A DNA stretch of 64,000 nucleotides from Flavobacteriales bacterium UBA2669 (GTDB lineage: Bacteria; Bacteroidota; Bacteroidia; Flavobacteriales_E; Vicingaceae). Below the pieces are notes generated by a model. The model was not told where the DNA came from, ran no database searches, and worked only from the letters and a program-made list of their open reading frames with translations. The translations under genes and the position numbers were made by a program. The stretch's first letter is position 1, and each line of letters begins with the position of its first letter. Location: positions 1 to 64,000 of the forward strand of contig DEMN01000001.1 in assembly GCA_002359215.1 (NCBI GenBank), read 5' to 3'. Shown here in pieces: positions 1-9,149 of this stretch.

Positions 1-84
1 TTGGTTCAAACTAATGGACTTCTACATTTAAATAAAAGCACTATTTTTAGTAATATTGACCTTTACTAATTTAATGTTGGAAAT

Positions 85-1482
85 ATGTCAAACACAGCTA
101 AAATAAACGAGTACATACAAAGTAATAAGCAAAGATTTTTAGAGGAATTAATAGATTTATTGAAAATTCCATCAATAAGTGCTGATTCTAAATACAACAA
201 AGAAACTTACCAAACTGCCGAAGAAGTTAAAAAAAGATTAGTTGAAGCAGGAGCAGATAATGTTGAAATTTGTGAAACGAAAGGACATCCTGTTGTTTAT
301 GGAGAAAAAATTATTGACACTAATTTACCAACAGTTTTGGTTTACGGACATTATGATGTTCAGCCACCGGATCCATTAGATTTGTGGGCATCACCACCTT
401 TTGAACCTGTAATTAAGAAAACAGAAAACCATCCCGAAGGAGCTATTTTTGCAAGAGGAGCTTGTGATGATAAAGGACAAATGTATATGCATGTAAAGGC
501 TTTTGAAGCCATGATGAAGACCAACACGCTTTCATGCAACGTGAAATTTATGATTGAAGGAGAAGAAGAGATAGGGTCAGAAAATTTAGAAACATATATT
601 AAAGAAAATAAAGAAAAGCTTAAAGCAGATGTTATTATAATTTCTGATACAGGGATAATTGCAAATGATAATCCTTCTATAACAGTTGGACTTCGAGGGT
701 TAAGCTACATGGAAGTTGAGGTTACAGGCCCAAACAGAGACTTACATTCAGGTTTATATGGAGGTGCTGTTGGTAATCCAATAAATATTCTTTGTGAAAT
801 AATAGCTAAGTTGAAAGATGATAAAAATAAAATTACCATACCAGGCTTTTATGATAAAGTAGAGATTATTAGTGAAGAAGAAAGAGCCGAAATGGCAAAA
901 GCTCCATTTAGTTTAGAAGCATACAAAAAGTCTATTGGATTAACTGATGTCGATGGAGAAGAAGGTTACACAACAAATGAAAGAAATTCAATTAGACCAA
1001 CTTTGGATGTGAATGGAATTTGGGGAGGATATACAGGAGAAGGAGCAAAGACTGTATTACCATCAAAAGCATATGCTAAAATTTCTATGAGATTGGTTCC
1101 TCATCAAGATTCTGATGAGATCTCTGATTTATTTACTGAATATTTTAAGAGTATTGCTCCTCCATCGGTGAGTGTAAAGGTTACACCGCATCATGGTGGA
1201 ACACCTTATGTAACTCCAATTGATTTTTCAGGATATTTAGCTGCCAAAAACGCTATGGAAGCTACTTTTGGAAAAGCGCCTATACCCGTTAGAAGTGGAG
1301 GAAGTATTCCTATAGTTGCTTTGTTTGAACAAGTATTAGGATTAAAATCTGTTTTAATGGGGTTTGGATTAGATTCTGATGCCATCCATTCTCCCAATGA
1401 GCATTATGGTGTATTTAATTATTTTAAAGGAATAGAGACCATACCATTGTTTTTTGAGCAATTTGCTAAATTACATAAATGA
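85..1482 (+). CDS. M20-family metallodipeptidase
   Basis: Predicted cytosolic zinc dipeptidase of peptidase family M20 (CNDP/PepV-like), 465 aa, a normal full length. Metal and catalytic landmarks are visible: YGHYDVQP (H89, D91), the bridging aspartate in GACDDKGQ (about D128), the EGEEEIGS acidic pair (about E160-E161), DLHSG with a dimerisation-domain histidine, and the late DAIHSPNEH histidine. There is no signal peptide. The stop overlaps the start of the following lipoprotein gene by 4 nt (ATGA), so the two are probably translationally coupled. Family assignment is secure; the substrate cannot be told from sequence. Confidence 0.93.
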   Translation: MSNTAKINEYIQSNKQRFLEELIDLLKIPSISADSKYNKETYQTAEEVKKRLVEAGADNVEICETKGHPVVYGEKIIDTNLPTVLVYGHYDVQPPDPLDLWASPPFEPVIKKTENHPEGAIFARGACDDKGQMYMHVKAFEAMMKTNTLSCNVKFMIEGEEEIGSENLETYIKENKEKLKADVIIISDTGIIANDNPSITVGLRGLSYMEVEVTGPNRDLHSGLYGGAVGNPINILCEIIAKLKDDKNKITIPGFYDKVEIISEEERAEMAKAPFSLEAYKKSIGLTDVDGEEGYTTNERNSIRPTLDVNGIWGGYTGEGAKTVLPSKAYAKISMRLVPHQDSDEISDLFTEYFKSIAPPSVSVKVTPHHGGTPYVTPIDFSGYLAAKNAMEATFGKAPIPVRSGGSIPIVALFEQVLGLKSVLMGFGLDSDAIHSPNEHYGVFNYFKGIETIPLFFEQFAKLHK

Positions 1483-1940
1483 GAAAGTTGAAAAATATCA
1501 TCATATTACTTTCTGTTTTTTCGCTATTCGGTTGTATGGAGTATAAGGAAGTTAAGCTTGTAGAAGTTAAACAAGTGGCTGTTAGAGTTTTTTCTATGAA
1601 GGAAATAAGGCTTGTAGCCTATATGCAAATTCATAACCCTAATAATTATAAAATAACTATAACAGAAGCAGATATGGAACTTTTTGTGAAAGGTGAAAAA
1701 ATAGGGAATGCTAAATTAGATAACACAATCGTTCTCCCAAAAAACTCAAATGAAGTGTATGAAGCTTTGGTTTTTACTCCAATGAATGAAATGCAGACAA
1801 ACGCAATTCCAACAATATTAAGTGTGATAGGTCAGCCTACTGTGCCTGTTCATGTAAAAGGATATGTAAAAGGAAAAGTGAAAGGTGTTGCTAAAAAAAT
1901 TCCAGTTGAATTTACAGATGACGTTAGATTAAAGCGTTAG
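1479..1940 (+). CDS. LEA14/WHy-like lipoprotein
   Basis: A 153-aa predicted lipoprotein. The N-terminus is a short basic signal followed by a hydrophobic run and the lipobox LFGC (Cys about 19). The mature part has the look of an LEA type 2 / water-stress (WHy) beta-sandwich: a central IHNPNNYKITI segment, then alternating strands ending in VKGYVKGKVKG. It overlaps the dipeptidase stop by 4 nt and its own 3' end overlaps the convergent methyltransferase gene by 12 nt. Such proteins are common in Bacteroidota as small membrane-anchored proteins of unknown role. Confidence 0.8.
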   Translation: MRKLKNIIILLSVFSLFGCMEYKEVKLVEVKQVAVRVFSMKEIRLVAYMQIHNPNNYKITITEADMELFVKGEKIGNAKLDNTIVLPKNSNEVYEALVFTPMNEMQTNAIPTILSVIGQPTVPVHVKGYVKGKVKGVAKKIPVEFTDDVRLKR

Positions 1941-2609
1941 ATTTTTATAAAATTCATTTTCTATCGCTTCACTTCTTTTAACCACTTTTTTTGCCCACTC
2001 AATCAGTAAATCAACTTTTTCTTGATTAGTTAATTGCCAATTAATGTCGGATGATTTAAGTCGTTTGGAAATTTCATACATGCAAATTGCTCCTGAAACA
2101 GAAATATTTAAACTTTCTGTAAATCCATACATAGGTATTTTTACATGTTCATCAGCGTTGTTTAATACTAAATCAGACAATCCATCTTGTTCGGTGCCAA
2201 AAAATAACGCAAATTTGTTTTCAATAGGAATATTTTCAATCAAATAACTATTAGCATGTGGTGAAGTAGCATAAATTTTATAACCTTGTGATTTTAATTG
2301 GTTGATGCAACTTAGTGTATTGTTTTCTAATTCATTATGTTTGTGAATGTTTAGCCATTTTGAAGCTCCCATAACCACTTTTGGGTTAATATTGTATTCG
2401 TTTTTATTTTCTATAATATGTACATTTTGAACACCAAAAACATCGCAACTCCTTAAAATAGCACTTGCATTATGAGGCTGAAAAATATCTTCCAAAACTA
2501 TTGTGAAGTGATTGGTTCTATTTGAAATAACTTCTTGAAATATAGTTTGTTTGTTTTCAGAAACAAAACTTAGTAAGTGGTCTAAAAAGGCTTTGTTTTT
2601 TAATGTCAT
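1929..2609 (-). CDS. TrmH-type (SpoU) RNA 2'-O-methyltransferase
   Basis: A 226-aa SPOUT methyltransferase resembling tRNA (guanosine-18-2'-O)-methyltransferase TrmH. The three SpoU motifs are visible: motif 1 in the LEDIFQPHNASAILRSCD stretch (conserved N and R), motif 2 in FFGTEQDGLSD, and motif 3 in IPMYGFTESLNISVS, which forms the trefoil-knot SAM site. The C-terminal helix after about residue 180 resembles the TrmH extension. A TACTTTTG promoter element lies 7 nt upstream of the ATG, giving a very short leader. tRNA Gm18 is the likely target, but another RNA cannot be excluded. Confidence 0.88.
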   Translation of the reverse strand: MTLKNKAFLDHLLSFVSENKQTIFQEVISNRTNHFTIVLEDIFQPHNASAILRSCDVFGVQNVHIIENKNEYNINPKVVMGASKWLNIHKHNELENNTLSCINQLKSQGYKIYATSPHANSYLIENIPIENKFALFFGTEQDGLSDLVLNNADEHVKIPMYGFTESLNISVSGAICMYEISKRLKSSDINWQLTNQEKVDLLIEWAKKVVKRSEAIENEFYKNLTL

Positions 2610-2616
2610 AATAAAG

Positions 2617-2624
2617 CAAAAGTA
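2617..2624 (-). promoter_or_regulatory. TAnnTTTG promoter element for the TrmH-type gene
   Basis: Reads TACTTTTG on the minus strand, a full match to the Bacteroidota -7 element. It ends 7 nt before the ATG at 2609, so the transcript would begin at or just before the start codon. No clear -33 TTG was identified. Confidence 0.5.
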
Positions 2625-2773
2625 TTAAAAAAGCATTTAATATATTTAATTGATATTTTTCAAAAATGAAAATATGTCAGTAGCTTTTAATAAGTAAAAT
2701 TAAAATTAAGACTAAAAACCACTATTTGTGCAATTATGTCATACTATAGTATCTAAAAATCTCATGGCATAAA

Positions 2774-2795
2774 ATGTGACAAGTGTATATCACAT
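2774..2795. promoter_or_regulatory. Inverted repeat upstream of groES
   Basis: ATGTGA and TCACAT arms (6 bp) are separated by 10 bp, ending 31 nt before the groES ATG. A second short palindrome, ATACTATAGTAT, lies at 2741-2752. Either could be a heat-shock operator, but neither matches CIRCE and there is no other support. Confidence 0.25.
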
Positions 2796-2826
2796 AAAAA
2801 TTATTATTAACCAAAAACTATAAATT

Positions 2827-3102
2827 ATGTCATTAAAAATTAAACCATTGGCAGACAGAGTAATTATTGAAGCTGCCCCAGCAGAAGAAAAAACTGCCGG
2901 AGGAATTATCATTCCTGACACCGCTAAAGAAAAACCTCAAAGAGGAAAAATTTTAGCTGTAGGAAACGGAAAAAAAGATGAACCTATGACGGTTAAAAAA
3001 GGTGATGTTGTTTTATATGGTAAATATGCCGGAACAGAAATCACTATTGAAGGTAAAGATTACCTTATTATGAAAGAAGCGGACATTTACGCAATTGTTT
3101 AA
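2827..3102 (+). CDS. groES: Co-chaperonin GroES
   Basis: A 91-aa co-chaperonin of standard length that caps the GroEL folding chamber in the cytosol. It has the typical start IKPLADRVIIEAAPAEEKTAGG, whose mobile loop (about residues 16-32) contains the GGIIIPDTA hydrophobic contact for GroEL, and the YGKYAGTEI roof region. It lies 31 nt upstream of groEL in the usual bicistronic operon. No CIRCE element is present upstream, so HrcA control is not indicated. Confidence 0.98.
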   Translation: MSLKIKPLADRVIIEAAPAEEKTAGGIIIPDTAKEKPQRGKILAVGNGKKDEPMTVKKGDVVLYGKYAGTEITIEGKDYLIMKEADIYAIV

Positions 3103-3133
3103 TTATTAAATATTAATACAAAATTATAGAACT

Positions 3134-4774
3134 ATGGCAAAAGATATAAAATTTAATTTAGAAGCAAGAAATGGCTTAAAAGCTGGTGTTGATAAATTAG
3201 CCGATGCAGTAAAAGTAACATTAGGACCAAAAGGAAGAAATGTTATTATCGATAAAAAATTTGGTGCGCCACATGTAACAAAAGATGGTGTAACTGTTGC
3301 TAAAGAAATTGAATTAAAAGATCCTATCGAAAATATGGGAGCTCAAATGGTAAAAGAAGTAGCTAACAAAACTGCTGATGATGCAGGAGATGGAACTACA
3401 ACTGCTACTATTTTAGCTCAGTCTATTATTACAACAGGATTAAAAAATGTTGCTGCTGGTGCAAACCCAATGGATTTAAAAAGAGGTATTGACAAAGCAG
3501 TTTCTGCAGTAGTTAGTGAGCTTAAAAGCATCTCTAAAAAAGTAGGAAATGACAATGAAAAAATCCGCCAGGTTGCGACTGTTTCTGCTAATAATGATGA
3601 AACTATAGGTGCTTTAATTGCTCAGGCAATGGAGAAAGTAAAAACCGAAGGAGTAATTACTGTTGAAGAAGCCAAAGGAACTGAGACTTATGTAGATGTT
3701 GTTGAAGGTATGCAATTCGATAGAGGTTATTTATCTCCTTACTTTGTTACTGATGCAGAAAAAATGATTGTGGAAATGAACAATCCATACATTTTAATTT
3801 ATGATAAGAAAATTACAGGGATGAAGGATTTATTACCTGTTTTAGAGCCAGTAGCTCAATCAGGAAAACCTTTATTAATTATTGCAGAAGATGTTGAAGG
3901 AGAAGCATTGGCTACATTAGTAGTGAATAAAATTAGAGCGGGACTAAAAATTGCAACTGTTAAAGCCCCAGGATTTGGTGATAGAAGAAAGGCAATGTTA
4001 GAAGATATTGCTATTTTAACAGGTGGTACTTTAATTTCTGAAGAACAAGGGTTTAAGTTGGAAAATACAACGCTTGATATGCTTGGAACAGCTGAAAAAA
4101 TTACTATTGATAAAGACAATACAACAATAGTAAACGGAGCTGGTAAAAAAGCTGATATAAAAGCAAGAGTGGAACAAATTAAAGCTCAGATTAAAACTAC
4201 TACTTCAGATTACGATAAAGAAAAACTTCAAGAAAGATTAGCTAAGTTAGCTGGTGGAGTTGCTGTACTTTATGTTGGCGCAACTACTGAAGCAGAAATG
4301 AAAGAGAAAAAAGATAGAGTGGATGATGCACTTGCTGCAACAAGAGCTGCTGTAGAAGAAGGAATTGTTCCAGGTGGTGGTGTTGCTTTAATTAGGGCTG
4401 AAAAAGGTTTGAAAAACCTAAAAGGTGTAAATGAAGATGAAAATACAGGTATTGCTATTGTAAGAAGAGCATTAGAGGAACCTTTAAGACAAATAATATC
4501 TAATGCTGGTGGTGAAGGAGCTGTTGTAGTTCAAAAAATTAGAGAAGGTAAAGACGATTTTGGATACAATGCAAGAACTGAGGAATATACCAATATGTAT
4601 AAAGCTGGAATTATAGACCCAACTAAAGTAACTAGAATTGCATTAGAAAATGCAGCATCAATTGCAGCATTACTTTTAACAACAGAGTGTGTGATTAGTG
4701 ATGAGCCTGAAAAAGAAGAATCAGGAATGCCACCGATGGGAGGCATGGGAGGAGGAATGCCAGGTATGATGTAA
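3134..4774 (+). CDS. groL: Chaperonin GroEL
   Basis: A 546-aa ATP-dependent chaperonin subunit, full length. Visible landmarks: KVTLGPKGRNV at the nucleotide site, the DGTTT ATPase motif (D about 87), the apical-domain segment ending in the SEEQGFKLE region, VEEGIVPGGGVAL in the equatorial domain, and a Gly/Met-rich C-terminal tail (GGMGGGMPGMM). It follows groES and is closed by a strong palindromic terminator. This is probably the main or only GroEL of the organism. Confidence 0.99.
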   Translation: MAKDIKFNLEARNGLKAGVDKLADAVKVTLGPKGRNVIIDKKFGAPHVTKDGVTVAKEIELKDPIENMGAQMVKEVANKTADDAGDGTTTATILAQSIITTGLKNVAAGANPMDLKRGIDKAVSAVVSELKSISKKVGNDNEKIRQVATVSANNDETIGALIAQAMEKVKTEGVITVEEAKGTETYVDVVEGMQFDRGYLSPYFVTDAEKMIVEMNNPYILIYDKKITGMKDLLPVLEPVAQSGKPLLIIAEDVEGEALATLVVNKIRAGLKIATVKAPGFGDRRKAMLEDIAILTGGTLISEEQGFKLENTTLDMLGTAEKITIDKDNTTIVNGAGKKADIKARVEQIKAQIKTTTSDYDKEKLQERLAKLAGGVAVLYVGATTEAEMKEKKDRVDDALAATRAAVEEGIVPGGGVALIRAEKGLKNLKGVNEDENTGIAIVRRALEEPLRQIISNAGGEGAVVVQKIREGKDDFGYNARTEEYTNMYKAGIIDPTKVTRIALENAASIAALLLTTECVISDEPEKEESGMPPMGGMGGGMPGMM

Positions 4775-4787
4775 TAACAATACAAAT

Positions 4788-4825
4788 AACAAAAAACCCG
4801 ATTAAATTTAATCGGGTTTTTTGTT
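4788..4825. terminator. Bidirectional intrinsic terminator after groEL
   Basis: A perfect 38-nt palindrome: CCCGATTAAA and TTTAATCGGG arms flanked by A6 on the left and T6 on the right. The symmetry lets it end both the groESL transcript and the convergent minus-strand gene ending at 4856. Confidence 0.92.
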
Positions 4826-4855
4826 GGTTAAATTAGGAATAAAAAGGGGGTAAGT

Positions 4856-5590
4856 TTATTTAGAAGCTAATCCGTTAATTACAGATTGTATGGTTAGAGC
4901 TAAGTTTTTTGCATCTTTACCCTCAATACGTTGGTCAGTAATCTGAGCCATAACAAAAACATTATCTACATCATTTTCAATGTATTTTTTTCTAGCAAGG
5001 AGCACTTCTTCTAGTGTTTCAAATTTTCCGATAGAATAGATTTTGTTATCGGCACTAATTTCCACAATTTGTTCATCACCAATTGTTTCTAATATTTTAT
5101 CAACCATTTCAATTGAATTTATAGGAATTGCTAAAGCGTAATAATGGTTTAGCCCAGAACGTTGAACTTGTAATAAATATTCAACTTCAATATTGCTAAT
5201 TTTTTCTGGGTTATTATTGATTGCAACTCCAGAGTTAGTAATTTGATTTTTATATTGAAGTGAAATGGCATCAGCTATAGATATTTCTTCTTGGTCATTA
5301 AAAGCAATTATATTTACGTTTTTTAAATCTAATTGAAGTAATTCATTTTTTAAAGAATCTGCTTCATTAAAAGTTAAGAATTTACCAAATTGAAAATATT
5401 CTTTTTGTTGGATGGAAATTTTACTTAGGTATGGATACTCTGTAATCAACTGATTAGTCTTTTGAATGTCTTTGGCATCAATTTCGATTTGATAAACAAT
5501 TCCTTTAGGTAAGTTAGGGTTGCTTGCATAAGTTGCTGAGTTAGCTAACAAAAAAGCAATAATGGCGAGATAAGTAGTAAGTGTTTTCAT
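4856..5590 (-). CDS. Secreted SPOR-like repeat protein
   Basis: A 244-aa exported protein with an N-terminal signal peptide (hydrophobic run to about residue 22, cleavage near TYAS-NP). The mature part appears to hold two copies of a SPOR-like alpha/beta unit: a strand such as VYQIEIDA or YLLQVQRSG, a helix, then YFQFGKFLTFNEA in one copy and IYSIGKFETLEEV in the other, each followed by a helix and a strand ending in NIIAFN or NVFVMAQ. SPOR domains bind denuded peptidoglycan, so a periplasmic wall-associated role is plausible. It stands alone between groEL and the next minus-strand gene. Confidence 0.62.
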   Translation of the reverse strand: MKTLTTYLAIIAFLLANSATYASNPNLPKGIVYQIEIDAKDIQKTNQLITEYPYLSKISIQQKEYFQFGKFLTFNEADSLKNELLQLDLKNVNIIAFNDQEEISIADAISLQYKNQITNSGVAINNNPEKISNIEVEYLLQVQRSGLNHYYALAIPINSIEMVDKILETIGDEQIVEISADNKIYSIGKFETLEEVLLARKKYIENDVDNVFVMAQITDQRIEGKDAKNLALTIQSVINGLASK

Positions 5591-5756
5591 AGTCTTAGAG
5601 TTTTAGATGAAACAATATTGATGACTAGTGTTTGAATGATTTTTTTAAAATCTTTTATTCAAAGAACTACTTACTTAAACTGATAGAAAATGTTAAAAGT
5701 TACATAAAATATGTATATTTTTTTAAAAATTTAACAATCAGTTTGTTGATAAGAGA

Positions 5757-7016
5757 TTAAGTTTTTTGTTTTTTCTTTTTAGCAGCAGGAAAAAGAATAT
5801 TATTTAAAATCAATCTATATCCAGGAGAGTTTGGATGTAGATTTAAATCGGTGGGAGGATCTCCGACTTTATGCTGGTAGTCTTCAGGGTCGTGCCCACT
5901 ATAAAAAGTCCAAGTACCTTTGCCCATTGTTCCGTGTATGTACCTAGCAATGTTTAACGATTTATTCTCTCCCATAATCAACACATCTTTTTTAATATAT
6001 TGCTTGTTGTAAGAGGTAGTTTGCCCGTAAAAACCTTTAATAATTTTTTGATGGTTTTGACAGAGCATAGTGGGTACAATATCCCATTTTGCAGAAAAAT
6101 CAAACAAAGTAAAATTATCTAAGTTTTGTGGAGTGTTTATATGAATAGGGACAGTAGCATCTATGGTAGAAAATTCGTATTCGTACGGATTTGTTTTTAG
6201 TGTAAAATCTTCAAAAGCGTAAGTTGTGCTATAATCAAGTTGAGTATTGTAATTAGGTGTTGTACCATCACCATCAAACATAGATTCACAAATATCTAAC
6301 CCTTCAGCTGCCAAGCTAATATCTAAAGCATCTGTTCCAGAACACATCGCAAATAGAAAACCTCCGCCAACAGTAAATTCTTTTATTTTTTTAGCAACAC
6401 TTAATTTTAGTTGAGATACTTTACTAAATCCAAGCTTAGCTGCTGTCTCTTCATTGTATCGTACTTGTTCTCTATACCAAGGTGCATTTTTATATGCAGA
6501 GTAAAATTTCCCATATTGCCCTGTAAAATCTTCATGATGTAGGTGTAGCCAATCGTATAATGGTAACTTTCCGTTTATAATTTCTTCATCATAAACAACA
6601 TCGTAAGGAATTTCTGCATAGGTTAAAACTAGGGTTACAGCATCATCCCAAGGTTGTTTATTTTTAGGAGAATAAACAGCAATTTTTGGGGCTTTTTCAA
6701 GTTTTACGGCATCCATATTTATTTCCGGGTCAGCAATTTCTTGCAGAATAGCATTGGCTTTTACATCAGCAATAACTTCAAAAGAAACACCTCTAATTAG
6801 TAGTTCTTCTTCTAATGCTTTTACATGTTGTACTAAAAAACTTCCACCTCTGTAATTCAGTAACCACTGTACTTCCAAGTTGTTTTCTAATACCCAATAG
6901 GCAATTCCGTATGCTTTTAAATGATTACGTTGTGCATTATCCATAGGAATAAGCAATTGTGTAGCATTGGCAACAATACTTATACAAAGAAATAATATGA
7001 GAGCAATAATTTTCAT
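5757..7016 (-). CDS. Exported Bacteroidota protein usually labelled asparagine synthetase B
   Basis: A 419-aa protein with a cleavable signal peptide (about residues 1-18, VANAT). Its conserved segments, MDNAQRNHLKAYGIAYWVL, the KAPKIAVYSPKN and LHHEDFTGQYGKFY stretches, and GGGFLFAMCSGTDALDI, match a Bacteroidota family that I recall being annotated as asparagine synthetase B. However, it lacks an N-terminal catalytic cysteine glutaminase domain and the SGGxDS ATP-pyrophosphatase motif, so that name is not supported here. The GGGFLFAMCSGTD loop suggests a flavodoxin-like or glutaminase-like fold. Promoter TAAATTTG ends 4 nt before the ATG. Confidence 0.75.
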   Translation of the reverse strand: MKIIALILFLCISIVANATQLLIPMDNAQRNHLKAYGIAYWVLENNLEVQWLLNYRGGSFLVQHVKALEEELLIRGVSFEVIADVKANAILQEIADPEINMDAVKLEKAPKIAVYSPKNKQPWDDAVTLVLTYAEIPYDVVYDEEIINGKLPLYDWLHLHHEDFTGQYGKFYSAYKNAPWYREQVRYNEETAAKLGFSKVSQLKLSVAKKIKEFTVGGGFLFAMCSGTDALDISLAAEGLDICESMFDGDGTTPNYNTQLDYSTTYAFEDFTLKTNPYEYEFSTIDATVPIHINTPQNLDNFTLFDFSAKWDIVPTMLCQNHQKIIKGFYGQTTSYNKQYIKKDVLIMGENKSLNIARYIHGTMGKGTWTFYSGHDPEDYQHKVGDPPTDLNLHPNSPGYRLILNNILFPAAKKKKQKT

Positions 7017-7020
7017 GAAT

Positions 7021-7028
7021 CAAATTTA
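7021..7028 (-). promoter_or_regulatory. TAnnTTTG promoter element, leaderless spacing
   Basis: Minus-strand TAAATTTG ends exactly 4 nt before the ATG at 7016. With the usual distance from this element to the transcription start, the mRNA would begin at about the start codon. Confidence 0.5.
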
Positions 7029-7079
7029 CTTTTAAAATTAATAAAAGTAACTATAGGAATCTGTTAAAAGATTGTAAAC

Positions 7080-8654
7080 TTAGAAAGGAGCGTCATCCAA
7101 ATTTGGATTGAAGTCATCAAAATCATCATTTATATCGTTCATTTTAGATGATTTTACTATTGTTGCTCCGCTATCAAATTCATCTCCTTTAACATTTACT
7201 TGCATACTTTGAGGAAAATCTCCATGTTCAAAAGAATTTTCATCATTATCCATGAATTTGGCCAATTCATTAACGAATTTAAGGTTAACATCACAAACAG
7301 CACCATTTCTGTGTTTTGCTATAATAATGGTGGCTTTTCCGTCTGTTGGGTTACCATCCTCATCTTCAGTAATTCCATAATAAGCAGCTCTATGAATAAA
7401 TTGAACCATATCGGCATCTTGCTCAATAGAACCAGACTCTCTTAAATCTGATAATTGTGGACGTTTGTTTCCTCCTCTGGTTTCAACCGCTCTACTTAAT
7501 TGCGAAAGTGCTAAAACAGGAATGCTTAGTTCTTTGGCAATACTTTTTAAGGAACGAGAAATCATACTAATTTCCTGCTCTCTGTTTCCACCACCTTTAG
7601 CACTATCATTTCCTCCCGACATTAATTGAAGGTAATCTATAATTAGCAATTGAATGTTATGTTTGGCTTTTAGCCTTCTTGCTTTTGCACGCAATTCAAA
7701 AACAGATAAACCTGCAGTATCATCAATAAAAATAGGTGCTTCACTTAATTCGGTAATTCTAGATTGAATTTGTTGAATTTCGTCATTTCTTAAGTTTCCG
7801 CTTCTTAGTTTTTCTGATGAAATTTCGGATTCGGCAGAGATTAAACGAGTAACCAATTGAAGTGAAGACATTTCTAAAGAGAAAAATGCTACTGGAATTT
7901 TATAGTCAACTGCTGCATTTCGTGCTAACGAAAGTACATAAGAGGTTTTTCCCATTGCGGGACGAGCAGCAATAATTACCAAATCGGAAGGTTGCCAGCC
8001 AGAAGTTACTCTATCTAAAGCTGTAAATCCAGATGGGACACCAATTACACCAGACTCTTTATTTTTAGCATTTTCTATTTGTTTTAAAGCTGCCGAAATT
8101 AATTCCGATACGCTTTCAAAACTTTTACGAATATTGCCTTCTGCAACAGAAAATAAAGAAGATTCTGCTTGATCTAATAAGTTAAAAACATCTGTAGTGT
8201 CATCATAAGCATTAGTGATAATTTCAGATGAAATTCTAATTAACTCTCTTAAAATGTATTTTTGAGCAATAACCCTTGCATGAAATTCTATATTGGCTGC
8301 TGAGGCAACTCTATTAGTTAGTTGGGTGACATAATAAGCACCTCCAACAATATCCAACTCACCTCTTTTTTTAAGTTCTGTGGTTACAGTTAGTAAGTCA
8401 ACTGCTTGAGATTTTTCAAACAAATATTGTATGGTAGCAAATATTTTTTGATGGCTTTCTTTGTAAAAACTTTTTGGTTGAAGAATATCTATTGCAGTAT
8501 TCACAGCTTCTCTTTCTAACATTAAAGCACCTAAAACAGCTTCCTCTAAATCTACTGCTTGTGGTGGTAATTTTCCATGTTCTAGGGGAGAACCAGCATT
8601 TGCTATTGCAAAATTTCTTTGTTTTGTTTTGTTTCTATTTTCCTCTGCTGCCAT
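7080..8654 (-). CDS. dnaB: Replicative DNA helicase DnaB
   Basis: A 524-aa hexameric replicative helicase. The N-terminal DnaB domain (about residues 28-130) begins KLPPQAVDLEEAVLGALML. The RecA-like C-terminal domain has Walker A AARPAMGKTS (about 229-238), Walker B LLIIDYLQLM, and the RGGNKRPQLSDLRESGSIEQDAD helicase motif. A longer acidic C-terminal tail ending DDFDDFNPNLDDAPF is typical of Bacteroidota versions. There is no intein. A TATTTTTG promoter element sits 4 nt upstream of the ATG. Confidence 0.98.
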   Translation of the reverse strand: MAAEENRNKTKQRNFAIANAGSPLEHGKLPPQAVDLEEAVLGALMLEREAVNTAIDILQPKSFYKESHQKIFATIQYLFEKSQAVDLLTVTTELKKRGELDIVGGAYYVTQLTNRVASAANIEFHARVIAQKYILRELIRISSEIITNAYDDTTDVFNLLDQAESSLFSVAEGNIRKSFESVSELISAALKQIENAKNKESGVIGVPSGFTALDRVTSGWQPSDLVIIAARPAMGKTSYVLSLARNAAVDYKIPVAFFSLEMSSLQLVTRLISAESEISSEKLRSGNLRNDEIQQIQSRITELSEAPIFIDDTAGLSVFELRAKARRLKAKHNIQLLIIDYLQLMSGGNDSAKGGGNREQEISMISRSLKSIAKELSIPVLALSQLSRAVETRGGNKRPQLSDLRESGSIEQDADMVQFIHRAAYYGITEDEDGNPTDGKATIIIAKHRNGAVCDVNLKFVNELAKFMDNDENSFEHGDFPQSMQVNVKGDEFDSGATIVKSSKMNDINDDFDDFNPNLDDAPF

Positions 8655-8658
8655 AGTT

Positions 8659-8666
8659 CAAAAATA
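8659..8666 (-). promoter_or_regulatory. dnaB TAnnTTTG promoter element
   Basis: Minus-strand TATTTTTG ending 4 nt before the dnaB ATG at 8654. This is the same promoter-to-ATG spacing as at 7021, 19592 and 20465, suggesting a leaderless message. Confidence 0.5.
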
Positions 8667-8888
8667 CAAATATTGTTGAGAAGTAAACGGCTATTTAAAA
8701 AGATTATTTTTCTTTTTTCAAGATAAAAAATAGGTGTTGTGTATCAGTAAATTAACAAGTTACTCACGATTAACTAACAACTTTTTTAAAGGTTAAATAA
8801 AACACTAAAAAAGCGTAATGATTTTAAGTTAAAGACTACCAAATGAATAGCTAAATAGGTGTTAAAATGAGTCGAAGAAAAAAATGAC

Positions 8889-8919
8889 TTGACAAACGTT
8901 GTAAAATTTCTTAACTTTG
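8889..8919 (+). promoter_or_regulatory. Flavobacterial promoter for the GT5-like/DUF4270/glmS block
   Basis: TTGACA (TTG at 8889-8891), 20 nt, then TAACTTTG at 8912-8919: a full match to the TTG-N19/20-TAnnTTTG consensus. The predicted start near 8926 leaves a leader of about 224 nt before the ATG at 9150. Confidence 0.72.
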
Positions 8920-9149
8920 TACAATTAAACACAATTTTGTATAAAGAATAATAGTTTTTTATTTGTGTTTAATTTGTGTTAACACTTATATATTTAATTT
9001 GAATACCTTACAATACGTATCACACACTTTAAGATTTGTCAATTTTATTGTTGAAGGCTGAAAAAGCTTTCCAATATCTTTATGTGTATGTATGTGAAAA
9101 ATATAAAGGAATTTAGATGCCATAATAATAACTAATAAATAGCTCTACT

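Larger units (their letters stand above)
8655..9149. other. Divergent intergenic region with a long leader
   Basis: A 495-bp gap between divergent dnaB and the GT5-like gene. It holds the dnaB promoter near 8660, a strong rightward promoter at 8889-8919, and about 225 nt of AT-rich leader with one weak hairpin (GAAGGCT/AGCTTTC, 9053-9071). No ORF or tRNA was seen. Confidence 0.6.

Noticed and set aside
1..84. Gene fragment at the left edge
   Set aside because: No open frame with protein-like composition; AT-rich leader of the dipeptidase gene only.
2774..2795. CRP-type site upstream of groES
   Set aside because: Half sites resemble TGTGA/TCACA but the spacer is 10 instead of 6 bp, so the match is not convincing.
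2700..2826. CIRCE heat-shock operator upstream of groES
   Set aside because: No TTAGCACTC-N9-GAGTGCTAA or close variant; only a different 6-bp inverted repeat is present.
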